This document shows, one piece after another, positions 47,494 through 58,162 of a stretch of 64,000 bases of DNA. The number at the start of each line of letters is the position of its first letter. The stretch's first letter is position 1. This stretch comes from an uncultured Saprospiraceae bacterium (GTDB taxonomy: Bacteria; Bacteroidota; Bacteroidia; Chitinophagales; Saprospiraceae), in NCBI GenBank assembly GCA_937941765.1, contig CALDGQ010000063.1, forward strand, positions 50,711 through 114,710, in the 5' to 3' direction. Both the position numbers and the translations under genes were made by a program. The notes below the pieces were generated by a model. It saw nothing but the letters and a program-made list of their open reading frames with translations, did not search any database and was not told the DNA's origin.

Positions 47494-50400
47494 ATGAAAA
47501 AGAATACAAAATTTAATCTTATAGCTTCCATTTCGGTTGGTAGCTTTTTAAAAGAGATAACCATGAATAATTTTAAAATTTTAATAACAACATTTGCACT
47601 TTTAGCATTTGTGGGGAATCAACAGCTCTTTGCACAGACGTGTACAGACGGCGCTGTGTTTGATTTAGACGAAAATGAGTTCCCGCAAACATGTATTAGT
47701 AGTAATGGTGCAGAAGGTACTCCTGCTACGGCGACCTTTGATCATGATTTTGCTACAAATACTGGCGGAGTTTATTCTGGTGGTGCAGATGGTACGAATG
47801 ATGTGACTGTTACCATGTCTGCTACTTGTAGCTTTCCTAACGGAACCAATGGAACAACTCACGTAGCTGCTTGTGTAGGACCTGGTGGTTTAAGCGTAAG
47901 CCAAGCTGCTGGCCCTAATAACCTAGGTGGAGGAGCTTCTGACTTCGGTGGATCAACAGTTGATGATGCACCTTGTGCAAACTGTTGGACTGAAGTCTGT
48001 TATGATTTCATCAATGGCTTTACTTCTAACGCTTCAGGGTTTGACGTTGATTGGTCAAGCTTAAACGGAAGTACAGAAGGTTATGAAGCTGCTTTTGGAT
48101 GGATAGAAGGAATTGATAACACAGGTGCTCCATTTAGCCCTGGTATTTCTGCTGCTGGTTTGGCTGGATACTGTCCAGCTCAAGCATTAACAATGACAGC
48201 TTCTGAATTCTTGACAGGTACTGCACCAGGTGGTGCGCTTCCTGCTGGTGTTTTTGGAGCAGATGCAATTACTGGTGATGGAGTTGCTACAGCTTGTCCA
48301 ACTGAAGAACCTGGTTCTTCTTCTGGACCTTTTAGTTCTCCTTCAACTGGTATGGGATCGGGAGCAATTCCAGCTAACTGGGGATTAAACCCAGACGATG
48401 AAGTTACTCGTTTCTGTATTGTTTACTTAATGAGTAATAGTAATGCAGATGATTGTGATGGTGACGGAGCAACGGCTGTTAATACTTCTCCAAGTGGAAG
48501 TTTATCAACTGTTGATTTTTGTGTACCAAATCCTGTTTGCGAGGTTTTAGCAACTATCGCTAATCCTGTTGTTTGTTCTGGAAGTGATTTAGTAATTGAT
48601 GTTGACGCTACAGCTGTCACAGGTGCTGCACCAAGAGGTGTTATGTTATTCTGTGGTGGAGCTGGAAATGGAGACGCATCTGGTACAATTGCACCAGGTA
48701 CAACTGGTCAAATTACTTTAAATAACTACGAACAATTTTCTGGACTTACAACAATATGTGAATTGGTTGTTGTAGAAGATGTAAATGCAGATCCACTTAT
48801 GTTGGATGCAGCATGTGCTGCAGCACCTATTTCTTTTACATTTTTAGAATTACTAGATGCATCTTTTACTCAAACTTGTAATGCAGATGGTAGTGCTGAT
48901 GTAACAGTTACTGTTATCGGAGGTGGTTTACCTGCTTTAGATGGTGGTGCTACGATGTATACACTTGGTGGAACAAACGGTGACGGAAGTCAAGTTGCTG
49001 CAGGTGGAACTTATACATTTACAATTGCTGATGGTGCTTGGGATGTAGAAATATCTGATGACAATGGATGTACTTTCCTTGTTGCTGGTGTTTGGATTCC
49101 TCCAACTATGACTTTAAATGCATGTTTTGAAAAAATGTGTGAAGTAAACGCTGCTTGTCCGGCAGATGCATGTGTTTCTGTTGGATGTATTACTGGTGCA
49201 ATTACACCTTTACTAGGTGGTTTCACTATTACATATAATGCAAATGGAGATGGGTTCCCACAAGAACAATCATTTACAATTTTCAATTCTGCTGGAGCTC
49301 CAGTAGGAAGTGGAGCTGGTGATTATACTACTCCTATTAATGTAACTGGTTTAGATCCTGCTGATACTTATACAATTGAATTTTATGACTCTTTTGGAGA
49401 TGGAATGGATTGTACTGGTGTTGGAACATTCGAAGTTGCCGATTTTGCAGGTGGTAATATTCTTCCTGCTACACCATTCGATTGTGGAGGTACTGTTGTA
49501 ACATGTAGTGGTTCTGGTGGATGTACTTTTATGGGACCTTACCCATTAGGTTCACCAATCGCTAGTATCGCACCTATCGGTACGATTGCTGGACCTGGTG
49601 TTACGGACAATGGGGACAACACTGCAGACTTCGATAAGTGTGCAGCTGGACCTGGTGTTCACACGATTACTTTTGATTATACAGATTCAAGAGGTTGTAT
49701 CCTTTCTGAGTCTTTAGATATTACAATTTGTGCAGCTCCTGCTGATCCTGTTGCTATGGATGTAACAGTTTGTGAAGGAGAAGATTTGACAATTACTGCA
49801 GATGTAGTTTCAAACTTTTACGCTGCGGCTCCAACGGATCCAACTGTTGGTATCCTTGCAACTGGAACTACTTATACTCCAACTGCTGCTGGTTCGTACT
49901 TCTTAGTAGCTGCTAATACAGATGCTGCAACGGGTACTACTTGTTACAGCTGTGCTGTTGAAGTTGTAGTTACTATACTTGCTGCTGGAGTACCTCCTAC
50001 ACCTGCTGCTGATGTTATCGCATGTGAAGCTGATCCTGCTGGCGCAACACTTACTGCTGCTTGTGCTCCTTGTTCTGACGGATCTGCTGTAACTGTATCT
50101 TGGTATGCAGATGCAACTAGCACTACTGTTATTGGAACAGCGGCTGACCTTGTAATTCCTGCTACTACAGTTGGAACATTTACAAATTATGCTAGCTGTA
50201 CTTGTAATGGATGTGAAAGTCCAAGAACAGCTTATACTGCTATTATAGAAGTGAATCCTATTGCAAACTTAGCTTGTCCAACTGCACCTTTATGTGTTGA
50301 TGGTGCTGCATTCGATTTAGCACCTACTGATACAGGTGTCGGATCAACTGCAACTGGTGCTCCTGCGGGTACTGGTGTTGCTGGAAATATGTTTGATCCT

Positions 50401-53400
50401 GCTGTTGCAGGTGCTGGAACGCATACGGTTACTTATACTTTGACTTCTGCAAACGGTTGTACTTCAACTGCTACTTGCGAAATCTTAGTTGTTGAGTCTG
50501 TTGCACCAGTTGTTTCAGACGCGGTTATCGTGTGTCAAACAAATCCGGATATGACTGCTATGGAACTTACTGCAACTTGTGCACCTTGCCCTGCTGCACT
50601 TGATGGTTCTACAGTTGATCCTACGATCACAGTTTATGCTGCTGACGGTACTGTGTTAGATTCTGGTACTGGAACATCATTTACTTACAATCCTGGATTG
50701 GATAATACACTTCCTCAAACTCAAGATTACTCATTCACTTGCGATTGTTGGGGTTGTGAAGGGCCAAGTGCTGCTTCATCAATCACTGTAAACGCAAATC
50801 CTGATAAAGTAATTTCTGATATTACGCATGTTACTTGTCCAAATGATGCGGACGGTTCAGTTACCATTTCTACTACAAATAGTGGACCTGCTGGTGACAA
50901 TGATCCAACAACCTCTGCTGATGTTATTACTGCTACTGTTTTTGCAACTGGCGGAAGCCCTGCTACTGGAACAGGACAAATTTTAAGTGCTGGTGCAACA
51001 ACGTTTACACTAGGTGCTGGAGTTTATGATGTACAAACAACAGATGCTTTTGGATGTGTTAGTGAAGTAATGACTTTTGAAATCTTTGCTGCTCCAGTTT
51101 ATGAACCAACTTGTACAGTTTGGCCAGAAATCTGCAAAGATGATGACAACGGTGCAATTCGATTTGCAACTGATTATGTAGTTGCTGGACCTGCAAGAAC
51201 TTTGACTATTTCATTAGAACTTGACGGTGCTGTACTTCAATCAGCTGCTTACACTGCTGGTGATGAAATGACTTATACAGACCTTGCTGACGGACTTTAT
51301 ACAATTCGTGTTGTTGACAACTTAGGTTGTGAATACACTGAAAATAAAAATATCGAACCTGGTTTTGATAAGTTGCCTCCAGTTACAACTGGTGTTACAA
51401 TTTGTCAATTCGATGGCGATGCTACTGGTACTGTAGCTGATTTGACTGCGACTGGTGTTTGTGATGGTGTTGGTGAAATCAGATGGTTTGCTGACGCTGC
51501 TTCAACAACTTTACTAGGAACTGGAAATGCATTCAATCCTGTAACGGATGGTGGAGTAGATCCTACGATTCCTGGAATGACTGTTTTCTGGGCAGAATGT
51601 GGTTGTGATAGATGTGCAGTTGATACAAACGGTACCAACCCAAGTGGTTGTAGCGAATGTGTTAGTGTGAGAGTTCCTGCTGCCTTCATGGTAGGTCAGA
51701 ATCCGCAGATTGACTTAGATGCAGTTACCAACGAAACTTGCCCTGGTGCGAATGATGGTACAGTTTACATTGACGGACATGATGGTATCGTGGATTTAAT
51801 CTATGGAGTATTTGATGCTGTAAGTGATGCACCTATTGCTACCTCACCTTCAACTTCAACTTTCTACCAATTCACTGGATTGGCTCCTGGGTCATACTAC
51901 GTGACTTTTGTTGATGCTGCTGGTGTACCATTAGATTTCGAATGTAATGATGTAGCTTTCTTTACGATTTCAACTGCTGCAGATGGCATGATTGATTCAA
52001 TGGTTTCTACTGATTTAACTTGTAATGGATCTGATGATGGTACCATTACATTAACTGCATCTGGTGATGTTGGTTTTGTAGCTGAATACTCTGTAAATGG
52101 TGGACCTTGGCAAACAAGTGCTACTTGGACTGACTTACCAGCTGGTAGTTATACAATTACAGTTAGAAATCAGAATGCAATTGATTGTACATTTGAATTA
52201 CCTGCAATCATTATTACTGAACCTGAACCACTTCAAACTGGTACTGGAAATGATCTTTCAATTTGTTTAGGTCAAGATAGTGCTCCTTTGACTGCTGCAA
52301 TCGAGCCTTGCTCTGGTTGTTCAGATCCTTGTGGATTATGTGCTCCTGCTGATACTTTGGTAACACAGACATTCACAGAAACATTTACTGTTGATTGGGC
52401 ATTTTCAGATCCTTTTGCTTATGCAATTTATACTTACAATGTGCCTGACGTGCCATTCCCATGTGCTTCAAACGTGACTGGCATCTCTATGGTTTTAGAT
52501 ACTATTATTGGTAATTCTGCTGATTGGGTATTTGCAACTACAGAAGCTGGTGTTAGCTTTGGTACAGGTTCTGCTTGGATCGGTCAAGACTTTATGGCAC
52601 TTGATCCAATTATAACTTTTGGTGATGGAACTACTCTTTCAGGATTCGGTCCTGATGAGATGCCTTACCAACCTGGTGATAACTTCATTTTTGGAATTAC
52701 ATCTTTAACTGATGGAGCTTCTGGTACTGCAACATGGACAATTTCATATACTTATGAAGTTCCTGATGTTTCAAATACACCGCCAGCAATTGATCCTGTA
52801 GTTACTTGGTGGAACTCTCCTGCTTTTGGTACTGAAGTAACTTCATTTGATACAGATGGTATCGATGAAATCTTTGATCCAATCGCTGCTGGAATGGTTA
52901 ATCCAAACATACCTGGAACTTATACTTACTACGCACAAGCTAATTGTGATGGATGTTTATCAGGTAGAGTACCTGTTGTCTTAACTGTATTAGAAGAATT
53001 ACCTGCTCCTGCAATTGAAGGTCCTGCTTTCGTTTGTCCAGGTGGAACAGCTACTTATTCTGTACCAGATGATGGTCTTACTTATACTTGGTCTGTAGAC
53101 GGAACACCAATTGCAACGGGTGCTTCAATCGATCTTATATTTGATGGTACAACTGGTTCAATAGAAATCTCAATCGCTGCTAATGATGCAGATGGTTGTA
53201 TGAATTCTTCTAGCTTGATAGTTACTCAACAAATTGATAACGCAATGTTCTGTAACCCTTCTAAGAATGCATCTGTAGGAACAGATTGTTCATTTGAAGT
53301 GACTCCATTCACAATGGTTAAGAATCCATTATACGATGAGTCAAGCTATGCAGTTACATTGATTACAAATGATGCTACTGGTGAAGTTGTTTATAATGCA

Positions 53401-56400
53401 GCTGAAGGTACTGGTTCTACTACACTTGTTTTAGAAGTAGATCCTGCTGCTGATAACTGCACAGAACACTATACGGTAACAGTTGAGCACTTATGTAGTG
53501 GTAACAGATGTTCAGGAACTTTAAATCTTGAAGATAAAACACCTCCTACAATTGCTTGTCCTAGTCCAATGATGGATAATGTAATCACTTCATTTGCTGG
53601 TACTTTATCTGCAGATGATCCTACTTACGACAGAGCTACTTTATCAGATGAATCTGATGTTTCTACTTGTAGTGTATCTGGAGTTGGTATTGGTGTTTCT
53701 TACGATACTTACACTTTCATGGTTGATGCTGATGATACCTTCGTATTTGCAGGTACATTCCTACCAAGTGCAGGTGATCCTAACAATGGTGATCAAAATG
53801 GTTCTATTTACGCTGGTTCATTTGATCCATTGAATCCTTGTGACAACTTAGTTGCGTACGATGATGATGAAGTGGATGGTGTAATCAACGATCCAATGCT
53901 TACTGCTGATTTACAAGCTGGAGTTACTTATATCTTAGTTTCAACTTCATTCTCTCCAGGTGACTTCGGTGACTACTCTTGGGCGATCTCTAGTGCTGCC
54001 GGCGCTGTTGCATTCACGCCAATTGAAGTTACTTACTTCTGTACGCAGATTGATGAAATCTATACACCAACTGAAACTACAATTGATCTTGATTCAACTG
54101 TATTGATGACTGGTAACCCAACTGTAAGCGACAACTGTTCTAACTTCTTTGTGACTTACTCAGATGAAATGGTTGGAACGGATTGTGACATTTCGATACT
54201 TAGAACGTTTACTGTAACAGATGCATGTGGAAACACTTCTTCTTGTAATCAAACACTTAACTTCACTAATCCTGATCTTGATTTAGTAAACTTCCCAATG
54301 TCATTTGATGTTGAATGTGATGGAACAGGTGTAACTCAAGTTCACCCTGATTCATTAGGTGAAGATTATGATTATCCATATTTCGGAGATGATCCAATTA
54401 CTGGTGATCTTAACAATGGATTGTGTAACATTAATCTTACATGGACTGACCAAGTGTTGGAACAGTGTGGTTCAAGCTACAAAGTATTACGTGAATGGAC
54501 AGTTCTTGACTGGTGTGCTGTTGAAGCAGGCGAGGAAGAAACTTACGTTCAAGGTGCACAGATTATTTTCGTTACTGATACAACTGGACCTGAGATTGCT
54601 TGCGTAACTCAACAAGTTTACGCTGCTGATCCTTTCGAATGTGAAGCTGTAGTTACAATTCCTGGAATTAGCTACGTTGATGCATGTTCAGGTATCGGAG
54701 CTGCAATCGATAACAACGGATTCCCTAGAGATCAAGCTACTGGAAACAACTCTCAAAACGGAGATGTTGACAATGATAGAGTTTGGTACACAAATGGTGA
54801 TGAAGCTGTAGATTTACAAGGTTTCACTATCTCTGTAACAGTTGATGGAGCACCTTACACACTTTTTGATAACAACGGTTCTACTAACTGGCAAGGTTCA
54901 CCACTACCTACTGATAGCAACGGTGACCGTATCCTAGTTGACGTTACAAATGGTAAGCCATTTGAAGCTCAAATGGGTGACCAAATTAGATTAATTGGAG
55001 CTGGAGATCACACAATCGTTTACTCTGTAACGGATGACTGTGGTAACGTTTCAACTTGTACTTCAATTATTACTATTGAAGATCAATCTGCACCTAACCC
55101 AATCTGTGATGAAAACACAGTAGCGGTACTTGGTGGAGACGGAACAGCTACTATTTGTTGGGAAACTTTTGATGATGGTTCATTTGACAACTGTGACGAT
55201 GTAATCGTTAGAGTGAAGCGTATGGATGATCCTTTAGCAGAATTTACTGAATGTGTAGATTTCGACTGTGCTGATCTTCAATATGATGATGCATGTCCTG
55301 CTAATGTTAATGGTGTTACTCAAGTTAGAATGAGAGTTTACCATGCTGGTGATGCTGGATTGTTAAGCTACGAAGACAATGAAAATCCTGGAATTCTTTG
55401 GAATGAATGTATGATCAATGTTGAAGTACAAGACAAGCAAGCTCCTGCTATTATTTGTCCTCCAGACAAATTCTTAGAGTGCATGGATGACTATACTTTA
55501 ATTGACAACGTTACTGATAACGAAGAAGACGGACCTGAAGTTTACCAAGGTGGTGTTCTTATCGGTTACTACAACGGACCTATCATTGATAACTGTGACA
55601 ACCACGTAATTGAACTTTCTGAAGTTGGTTCTGTTGACGGTTGCGGTGAAGGTGATATTTACAGAACTTATACAATCACTGACTTGACTACTTGTGCATC
55701 ACATAGTTGTGTACAAAGAATCAATGTTTCTAAAACTTACGACCAACACTTCTTGGACGGTGTAGTTTCATGTGATTTGTTTGATAACAATATCATTAGC
55801 CCAACAGCTGATGGTGGTGATAGAGATAGATTGAACTGGCCTGCTGACAGAAACATCAACTGTTCTGCTGACAGTGGAGACGAAAGTACTCATCCTGATA
55901 ATACAGGAAGACCTGATTATGCAGGTACTGAAGAAGATGATTGTCACAACTTGTTACAAGGTTATGAAGACAAGTTCCACTACGATGATCCTAACAATTG
56001 CTACAGAATATTGAGAACTTGGTCTGTATATGACTGGTGCCAGTATGATCCTAACTCAGGATCTTGCCAAGGTGTTTGGACACACGTTCAGGTAATCAAT
56101 GTTAATGATAACACTGCTCCTGTAATCACTTGTGGTGATGACATTACTGCTGAAGCAAATAGCGCAGGTTGTGCTACTGCTGATGGTTGTTCAGGAACAA
56201 TTGCGCTTCCAATCGAAGCCGTTGATGGTTGTGGTGGTGATGTAACTTTCAGTTATGAAATCGACGCATTCTGGAATGGTAGTGACTTTACTGCTGACAT
56301 TACAGGTGACGGTCTTGCTGACGGTGAATACCCTCAAGGATTACACAGAGTAAGATACACAGCTACTGATGCTTGTGGTAATACTGCTTCTTGCATGTAC

Positions 56401-58032
56401 AATTTCGAGATCATCGATGTGAAAGCACCGACTCCAATTTGTATCGCATTGAACTCTGTTACTATGGATGAATCAGGTTCTTTAGAAATGTGGGCTTCAG
56501 ACTTTGAGTCAGGTAGTTCATGTGATAATTGTACATTGTATGAAAACTTACAATGGAGAATTAGAAAAGCTAACGATCCTACGCCGCTTCCTGAGCCATT
56601 AACTGCTGACGATCTACCTACAGGTGTTACATTCACTTGTGCTGATGGTGAGATTGGTGGTAATGAAGTATACATCTACTTATTCGATGAAGCTGGAAAC
56701 TATGACTTCTGCTTGACAGGAATCAATATCCTTCCAGGTAACGATGATTGTTTAGGTGGTGGTCCTGAGATGTTAAGCATCGCTGGACACGTAGAAACTG
56801 AAGATACTGATATGGTTGAGAACGTTAATATTGACATTAGCGGAATGAACTCTTCAATCTTCAATACTGGATCTAACGGTTTATTCAACTTCTTAAATGC
56901 TGCTGCACCAGGTGGAAACTATGTTGTAACTCCTGAAAAGGATATCGACTTCTTAAACGGTGTAACTACATTTGACTTAGTATTAATTTCACAGCACATC
57001 TTAGGAGTTCAAACTTTGGATTCTCCTTACAAGATTATCGCTGCTGATGCGAATAAATCAAATACTGTAACAACTCTTGACCTTGTTAAGCTTCAAAGAT
57101 TAATCTTGAATATTGACAACGATCTTGCTCCTAATACATCATGGAGATTTGTTGACATGGACCATACATTTGGTAATGAAGCAAATCCATTCGATACTAC
57201 TTACCCTGCATTCCCAGAAGTTATTAGTCTAAACAACATGACTAGTGATGAAATGGATGCTGACTTTGTAGGTGTGAAAATTGGTGATGTAAACGGAAGT
57301 GCAATTCCTAACATGGTATTAGGTAGCACAACAAGAAACGCTGAAGGTAACCTTACTTTGGTTGCTAATGAGATGATGGCTTCAAGAGGTGAAGCATTTA
57401 CTGTAGACTTTACTGCTGATAACTTCGACAATGTATTAGGTTACCAATTCACTTTAGACTTTGATGCTACATCAATGGATATGGTTGAAATTATTCCTGG
57501 TACTTTGAAAGGATTAACAACTGACAACTTTGGATTATCTATGTTGAACGATGGTATCATCACAACTAGCTGGCACAATGCTGAAAAAGTTTCTGTTAAA
57601 TCTACTGAAGTATTATTTAGCATTGAATTTAAAGCAATTTCTGATCTTAAGTTGAGCGACGTTATTAGTATCTCTTCTGAAGTTACAAGAGCTGAAGCAT
57701 ACAATGGTAATGCTGACTTGCTTGATGTTGACTTAGGAATCAATACTGAAAACGGAGTAGTTACTAACGCAGTATTCGAATTGTTACAAAACAGTCCGAA
57801 CCCTTTCAAGGGAGAAACTTTAATTGGTTTCTCATTGCCTAAAGCAACTCCAGCTACACTTAGCATAATGGACGTTTCAGGAAAGTTATTGAAGACGATC
57901 GAAGGTGACTTCGTCAAAGGATACAATGAAGTGAAGTTGAATAGTAGTCAGTTCGAAGGAGCTGGTGTACTATACTACCAACTTGATACTCCTACTGATA
58001 CTGCTACGAAGAAGATGATCTTAATTGACTAA
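47494..58032 (+). CDS. Giant T9SS type A cargo, paralog 2 (Ig-like, HYR, dockerin- and cohesin-like)
   Basis: A 3512-aa secreted protein. The first ATG is 1 nt after the upstream stop; a second at 47563 (MNNFKILITTFALLAFVG) would give a normal signal peptide ending LFAQ, so the true start is open. The N-terminal ~350 residues are Gly/Ala/Thr-rich and differ from paralog 1 (no PANDEC units). Ig/PKD-like modules follow to ~2000. HYR-like modules span ~2000-2980 and hold an inserted beta-sandwich (~2030-2170). Then a CNA-B-like region (~3094), dockerin-like loops (~3141-3210, DANKSNTVTTLDLV), a cohesin-like domain (~3297-3415) and a type A sorting domain (~3428-3512, QNSPNPF). The second half is collinear with paralog 1, and parts of the dockerin region are identical over 44 nt. 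Confidence 0.92.
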   Translation: MKKNTKFNLIASISVGSFLKEITMNNFKILITTFALLAFVGNQQLFAQTCTDGAVFDLDENEFPQTCISSNGAEGTPATATFDHDFATNTGGVYSGGADGTNDVTVTMSATCSFPNGTNGTTHVAACVGPGGLSVSQAAGPNNLGGGASDFGGSTVDDAPCANCWTEVCYDFINGFTSNASGFDVDWSSLNGSTEGYEAAFGWIEGIDNTGAPFSPGISAAGLAGYCPAQALTMTASEFLTGTAPGGALPAGVFGADAITGDGVATACPTEEPGSSSGPFSSPSTGMGSGAIPANWGLNPDDEVTRFCIVYLMSNSNADDCDGDGATAVNTSPSGSLSTVDFCVPNPVCEVLATIANPVVCSGSDLVIDVDATAVTGAAPRGVMLFCGGAGNGDASGTIAPGTTGQITLNNYEQFSGLTTICELVVVEDVNADPLMLDAACAAAPISFTFLELLDASFTQTCNADGSADVTVTVIGGGLPALDGGATMYTLGGTNGDGSQVAAGGTYTFTIADGAWDVEISDDNGCTFLVAGVWIPPTMTLNACFEKMCEVNAACPADACVSVGCITGAITPLLGGFTITYNANGDGFPQEQSFTIFNSAGAPVGSGAGDYTTPINVTGLDPADTYTIEFYDSFGDGMDCTGVGTFEVADFAGGNILPATPFDCGGTVVTCSGSGGCTFMGPYPLGSPIASIAPIGTIAGPGVTDNGDNTADFDKCAAGPGVHTITFDYTDSRGCILSESLDITICAAPADPVAMDVTVCEGEDLTITADVVSNFYAAAPTDPTVGILATGTTYTPTAAGSYFLVAANTDAATGTTCYSCAVEVVVTILAAGVPPTPAADVIACEADPAGATLTAACAPCSDGSAVTVSWYADATSTTVIGTAADLVIPATTVGTFTNYASCTCNGCESPRTAYTAIIEVNPIANLACPTAPLCVDGAAFDLAPTDTGVGSTATGAPAGTGVAGNMFDPAVAGAGTHTVTYTLTSANGCTSTATCEILVVESVAPVVSDAVIVCQTNPDMTAMELTATCAPCPAALDGSTVDPTITVYAADGTVLDSGTGTSFTYNPGLDNTLPQTQDYSFTCDCWGCEGPSAASSITVNANPDKVISDITHVTCPNDADGSVTISTTNSGPAGDNDPTTSADVITATVFATGGSPATGTGQILSAGATTFTLGAGVYDVQTTDAFGCVSEVMTFEIFAAPVYEPTCTVWPEICKDDDNGAIRFATDYVVAGPARTLTISLELDGAVLQSAAYTAGDEMTYTDLADGLYTIRVVDNLGCEYTENKNIEPGFDKLPPVTTGVTICQFDGDATGTVADLTATGVCDGVGEIRWFADAASTTLLGTGNAFNPVTDGGVDPTIPGMTVFWAECGCDRCAVDTNGTNPSGCSECVSVRVPAAFMVGQNPQIDLDAVTNETCPGANDGTVYIDGHDGIVDLIYGVFDAVSDAPIATSPSTSTFYQFTGLAPGSYYVTFVDAAGVPLDFECNDVAFFTISTAADGMIDSMVSTDLTCNGSDDGTITLTASGDVGFVAEYSVNGGPWQTSATWTDLPAGSYTITVRNQNAIDCTFELPAIIITEPEPLQTGTGNDLSICLGQDSAPLTAAIEPCSGCSDPCGLCAPADTLVTQTFTETFTVDWAFSDPFAYAIYTYNVPDVPFPCASNVTGISMVLDTIIGNSADWVFATTEAGVSFGTGSAWIGQDFMALDPIITFGDGTTLSGFGPDEMPYQPGDNFIFGITSLTDGASGTATWTISYTYEVPDVSNTPPAIDPVVTWWNSPAFGTEVTSFDTDGIDEIFDPIAAGMVNPNIPGTYTYYAQANCDGCLSGRVPVVLTVLEELPAPAIEGPAFVCPGGTATYSVPDDGLTYTWSVDGTPIATGASIDLIFDGTTGSIEISIAANDADGCMNSSSLIVTQQIDNAMFCNPSKNASVGTDCSFEVTPFTMVKNPLYDESSYAVTLITNDATGEVVYNAAEGTGSTTLVLEVDPAADNCTEHYTVTVEHLCSGNRCSGTLNLEDKTPPTIACPSPMMDNVITSFAGTLSADDPTYDRATLSDESDVSTCSVSGVGIGVSYDTYTFMVDADDTFVFAGTFLPSAGDPNNGDQNGSIYAGSFDPLNPCDNLVAYDDDEVDGVINDPMLTADLQAGVTYILVSTSFSPGDFGDYSWAISSAAGAVAFTPIEVTYFCTQIDEIYTPTETTIDLDSTVLMTGNPTVSDNCSNFFVTYSDEMVGTDCDISILRTFTVTDACGNTSSCNQTLNFTNPDLDLVNFPMSFDVECDGTGVTQVHPDSLGEDYDYPYFGDDPITGDLNNGLCNINLTWTDQVLEQCGSSYKVLREWTVLDWCAVEAGEEETYVQGAQIIFVTDTTGPEIACVTQQVYAADPFECEAVVTIPGISYVDACSGIGAAIDNNGFPRDQATGNNSQNGDVDNDRVWYTNGDEAVDLQGFTISVTVDGAPYTLFDNNGSTNWQGSPLPTDSNGDRILVDVTNGKPFEAQMGDQIRLIGAGDHTIVYSVTDDCGNVSTCTSIITIEDQSAPNPICDENTVAVLGGDGTATICWETFDDGSFDNCDDVIVRVKRMDDPLAEFTECVDFDCADLQYDDACPANVNGVTQVRMRVYHAGDAGLLSYEDNENPGILWNECMINVEVQDKQAPAIICPPDKFLECMDDYTLIDNVTDNEEDGPEVYQGGVLIGYYNGPIIDNCDNHVIELSEVGSVDGCGEGDIYRTYTITDLTTCASHSCVQRINVSKTYDQHFLDGVVSCDLFDNNIISPTADGGDRDRLNWPADRNINCSADSGDESTHPDNTGRPDYAGTEEDDCHNLLQGYEDKFHYDDPNNCYRILRTWSVYDWCQYDPNSGSCQGVWTHVQVINVNDNTAPVITCGDDITAEANSAGCATADGCSGTIALPIEAVDGCGGDVTFSYEIDAFWNGSDFTADITGDGLADGEYPQGLHRVRYTATDACGNTASCMYNFEIIDVKAPTPICIALNSVTMDESGSLEMWASDFESGSSCDNCTLYENLQWRIRKANDPTPLPEPLTADDLPTGVTFTCADGEIGGNEVYIYLFDEAGNYDFCLTGINILPGNDDCLGGGPEMLSIAGHVETEDTDMVENVNIDISGMNSSIFNTGSNGLFNFLNAAAPGGNYVVTPEKDIDFLNGVTTFDLVLISQHILGVQTLDSPYKIIAADANKSNTVTTLDLVKLQRLILNIDNDLAPNTSWRFVDMDHTFGNEANPFDTTYPAFPEVISLNNMTSDEMDADFVGVKIGDVNGSAIPNMVLGSTTRNAEGNLTLVANEMMASRGEAFTVDFTADNFDNVLGYQFTLDFDATSMDMVEIIPGTLKGLTTDNFGLSMLNDGIITTSWHNAEKVSVKSTEVLFSIEFKAISDLKLSDVISISSEVTRAEAYNGNADLLDVDLGINTENGVVTNAVFELLQNSPNPFKGETLIGFSLPKATPATLSIMDVSGKLLKTIEGDFVKGYNEVKLNSSQFEGAGVLYYQLDTPTDTATKKMILID

Positions 58033-58035
58033 TCT

Positions 58036-58060
58036 CTTTTAAGTGTCAGTCGCTTAAAAG
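58036..58060 (+). terminator. Hairpin after paralog 2
   Basis: CTTTTAAGTG pairs with CGCTTAAAAG (10 bp, one G-U) around TCAGT, starting 4 nt past the stop codon. It forms a pair with the longer hairpin at 58071. Confidence 0.55.
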
Positions 58061-58070
58061 GCGGTCTAAT

Positions 58071-58099
58071 CCCGATGGACTTTTTACAAGTTCATCGGG
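58071..58099 (+). terminator. Second, longer hairpin after paralog 2
   Basis: CCCGATGGACTT pairs with AAGTTCATCGGG (12 bp, one G-U) around loop TTTAC, with outer GGTC/GACC. There is no T-run after it, so processing or stabilisation is as likely as termination. Confidence 0.55.
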
Positions 58100-58162
58100 A
58101 CATGACCACCAAATTTTAAAGATTTTGAAATATTTAAATAAAAACATAAATCATTCAAACCC

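Noticed and set aside
57441..57926. 161-aa minus-strand ORF in the 3' end of paralog 2
   Set aside because: Lies wholly opposite the conserved cohesin-like and sorting domains; no independent support.
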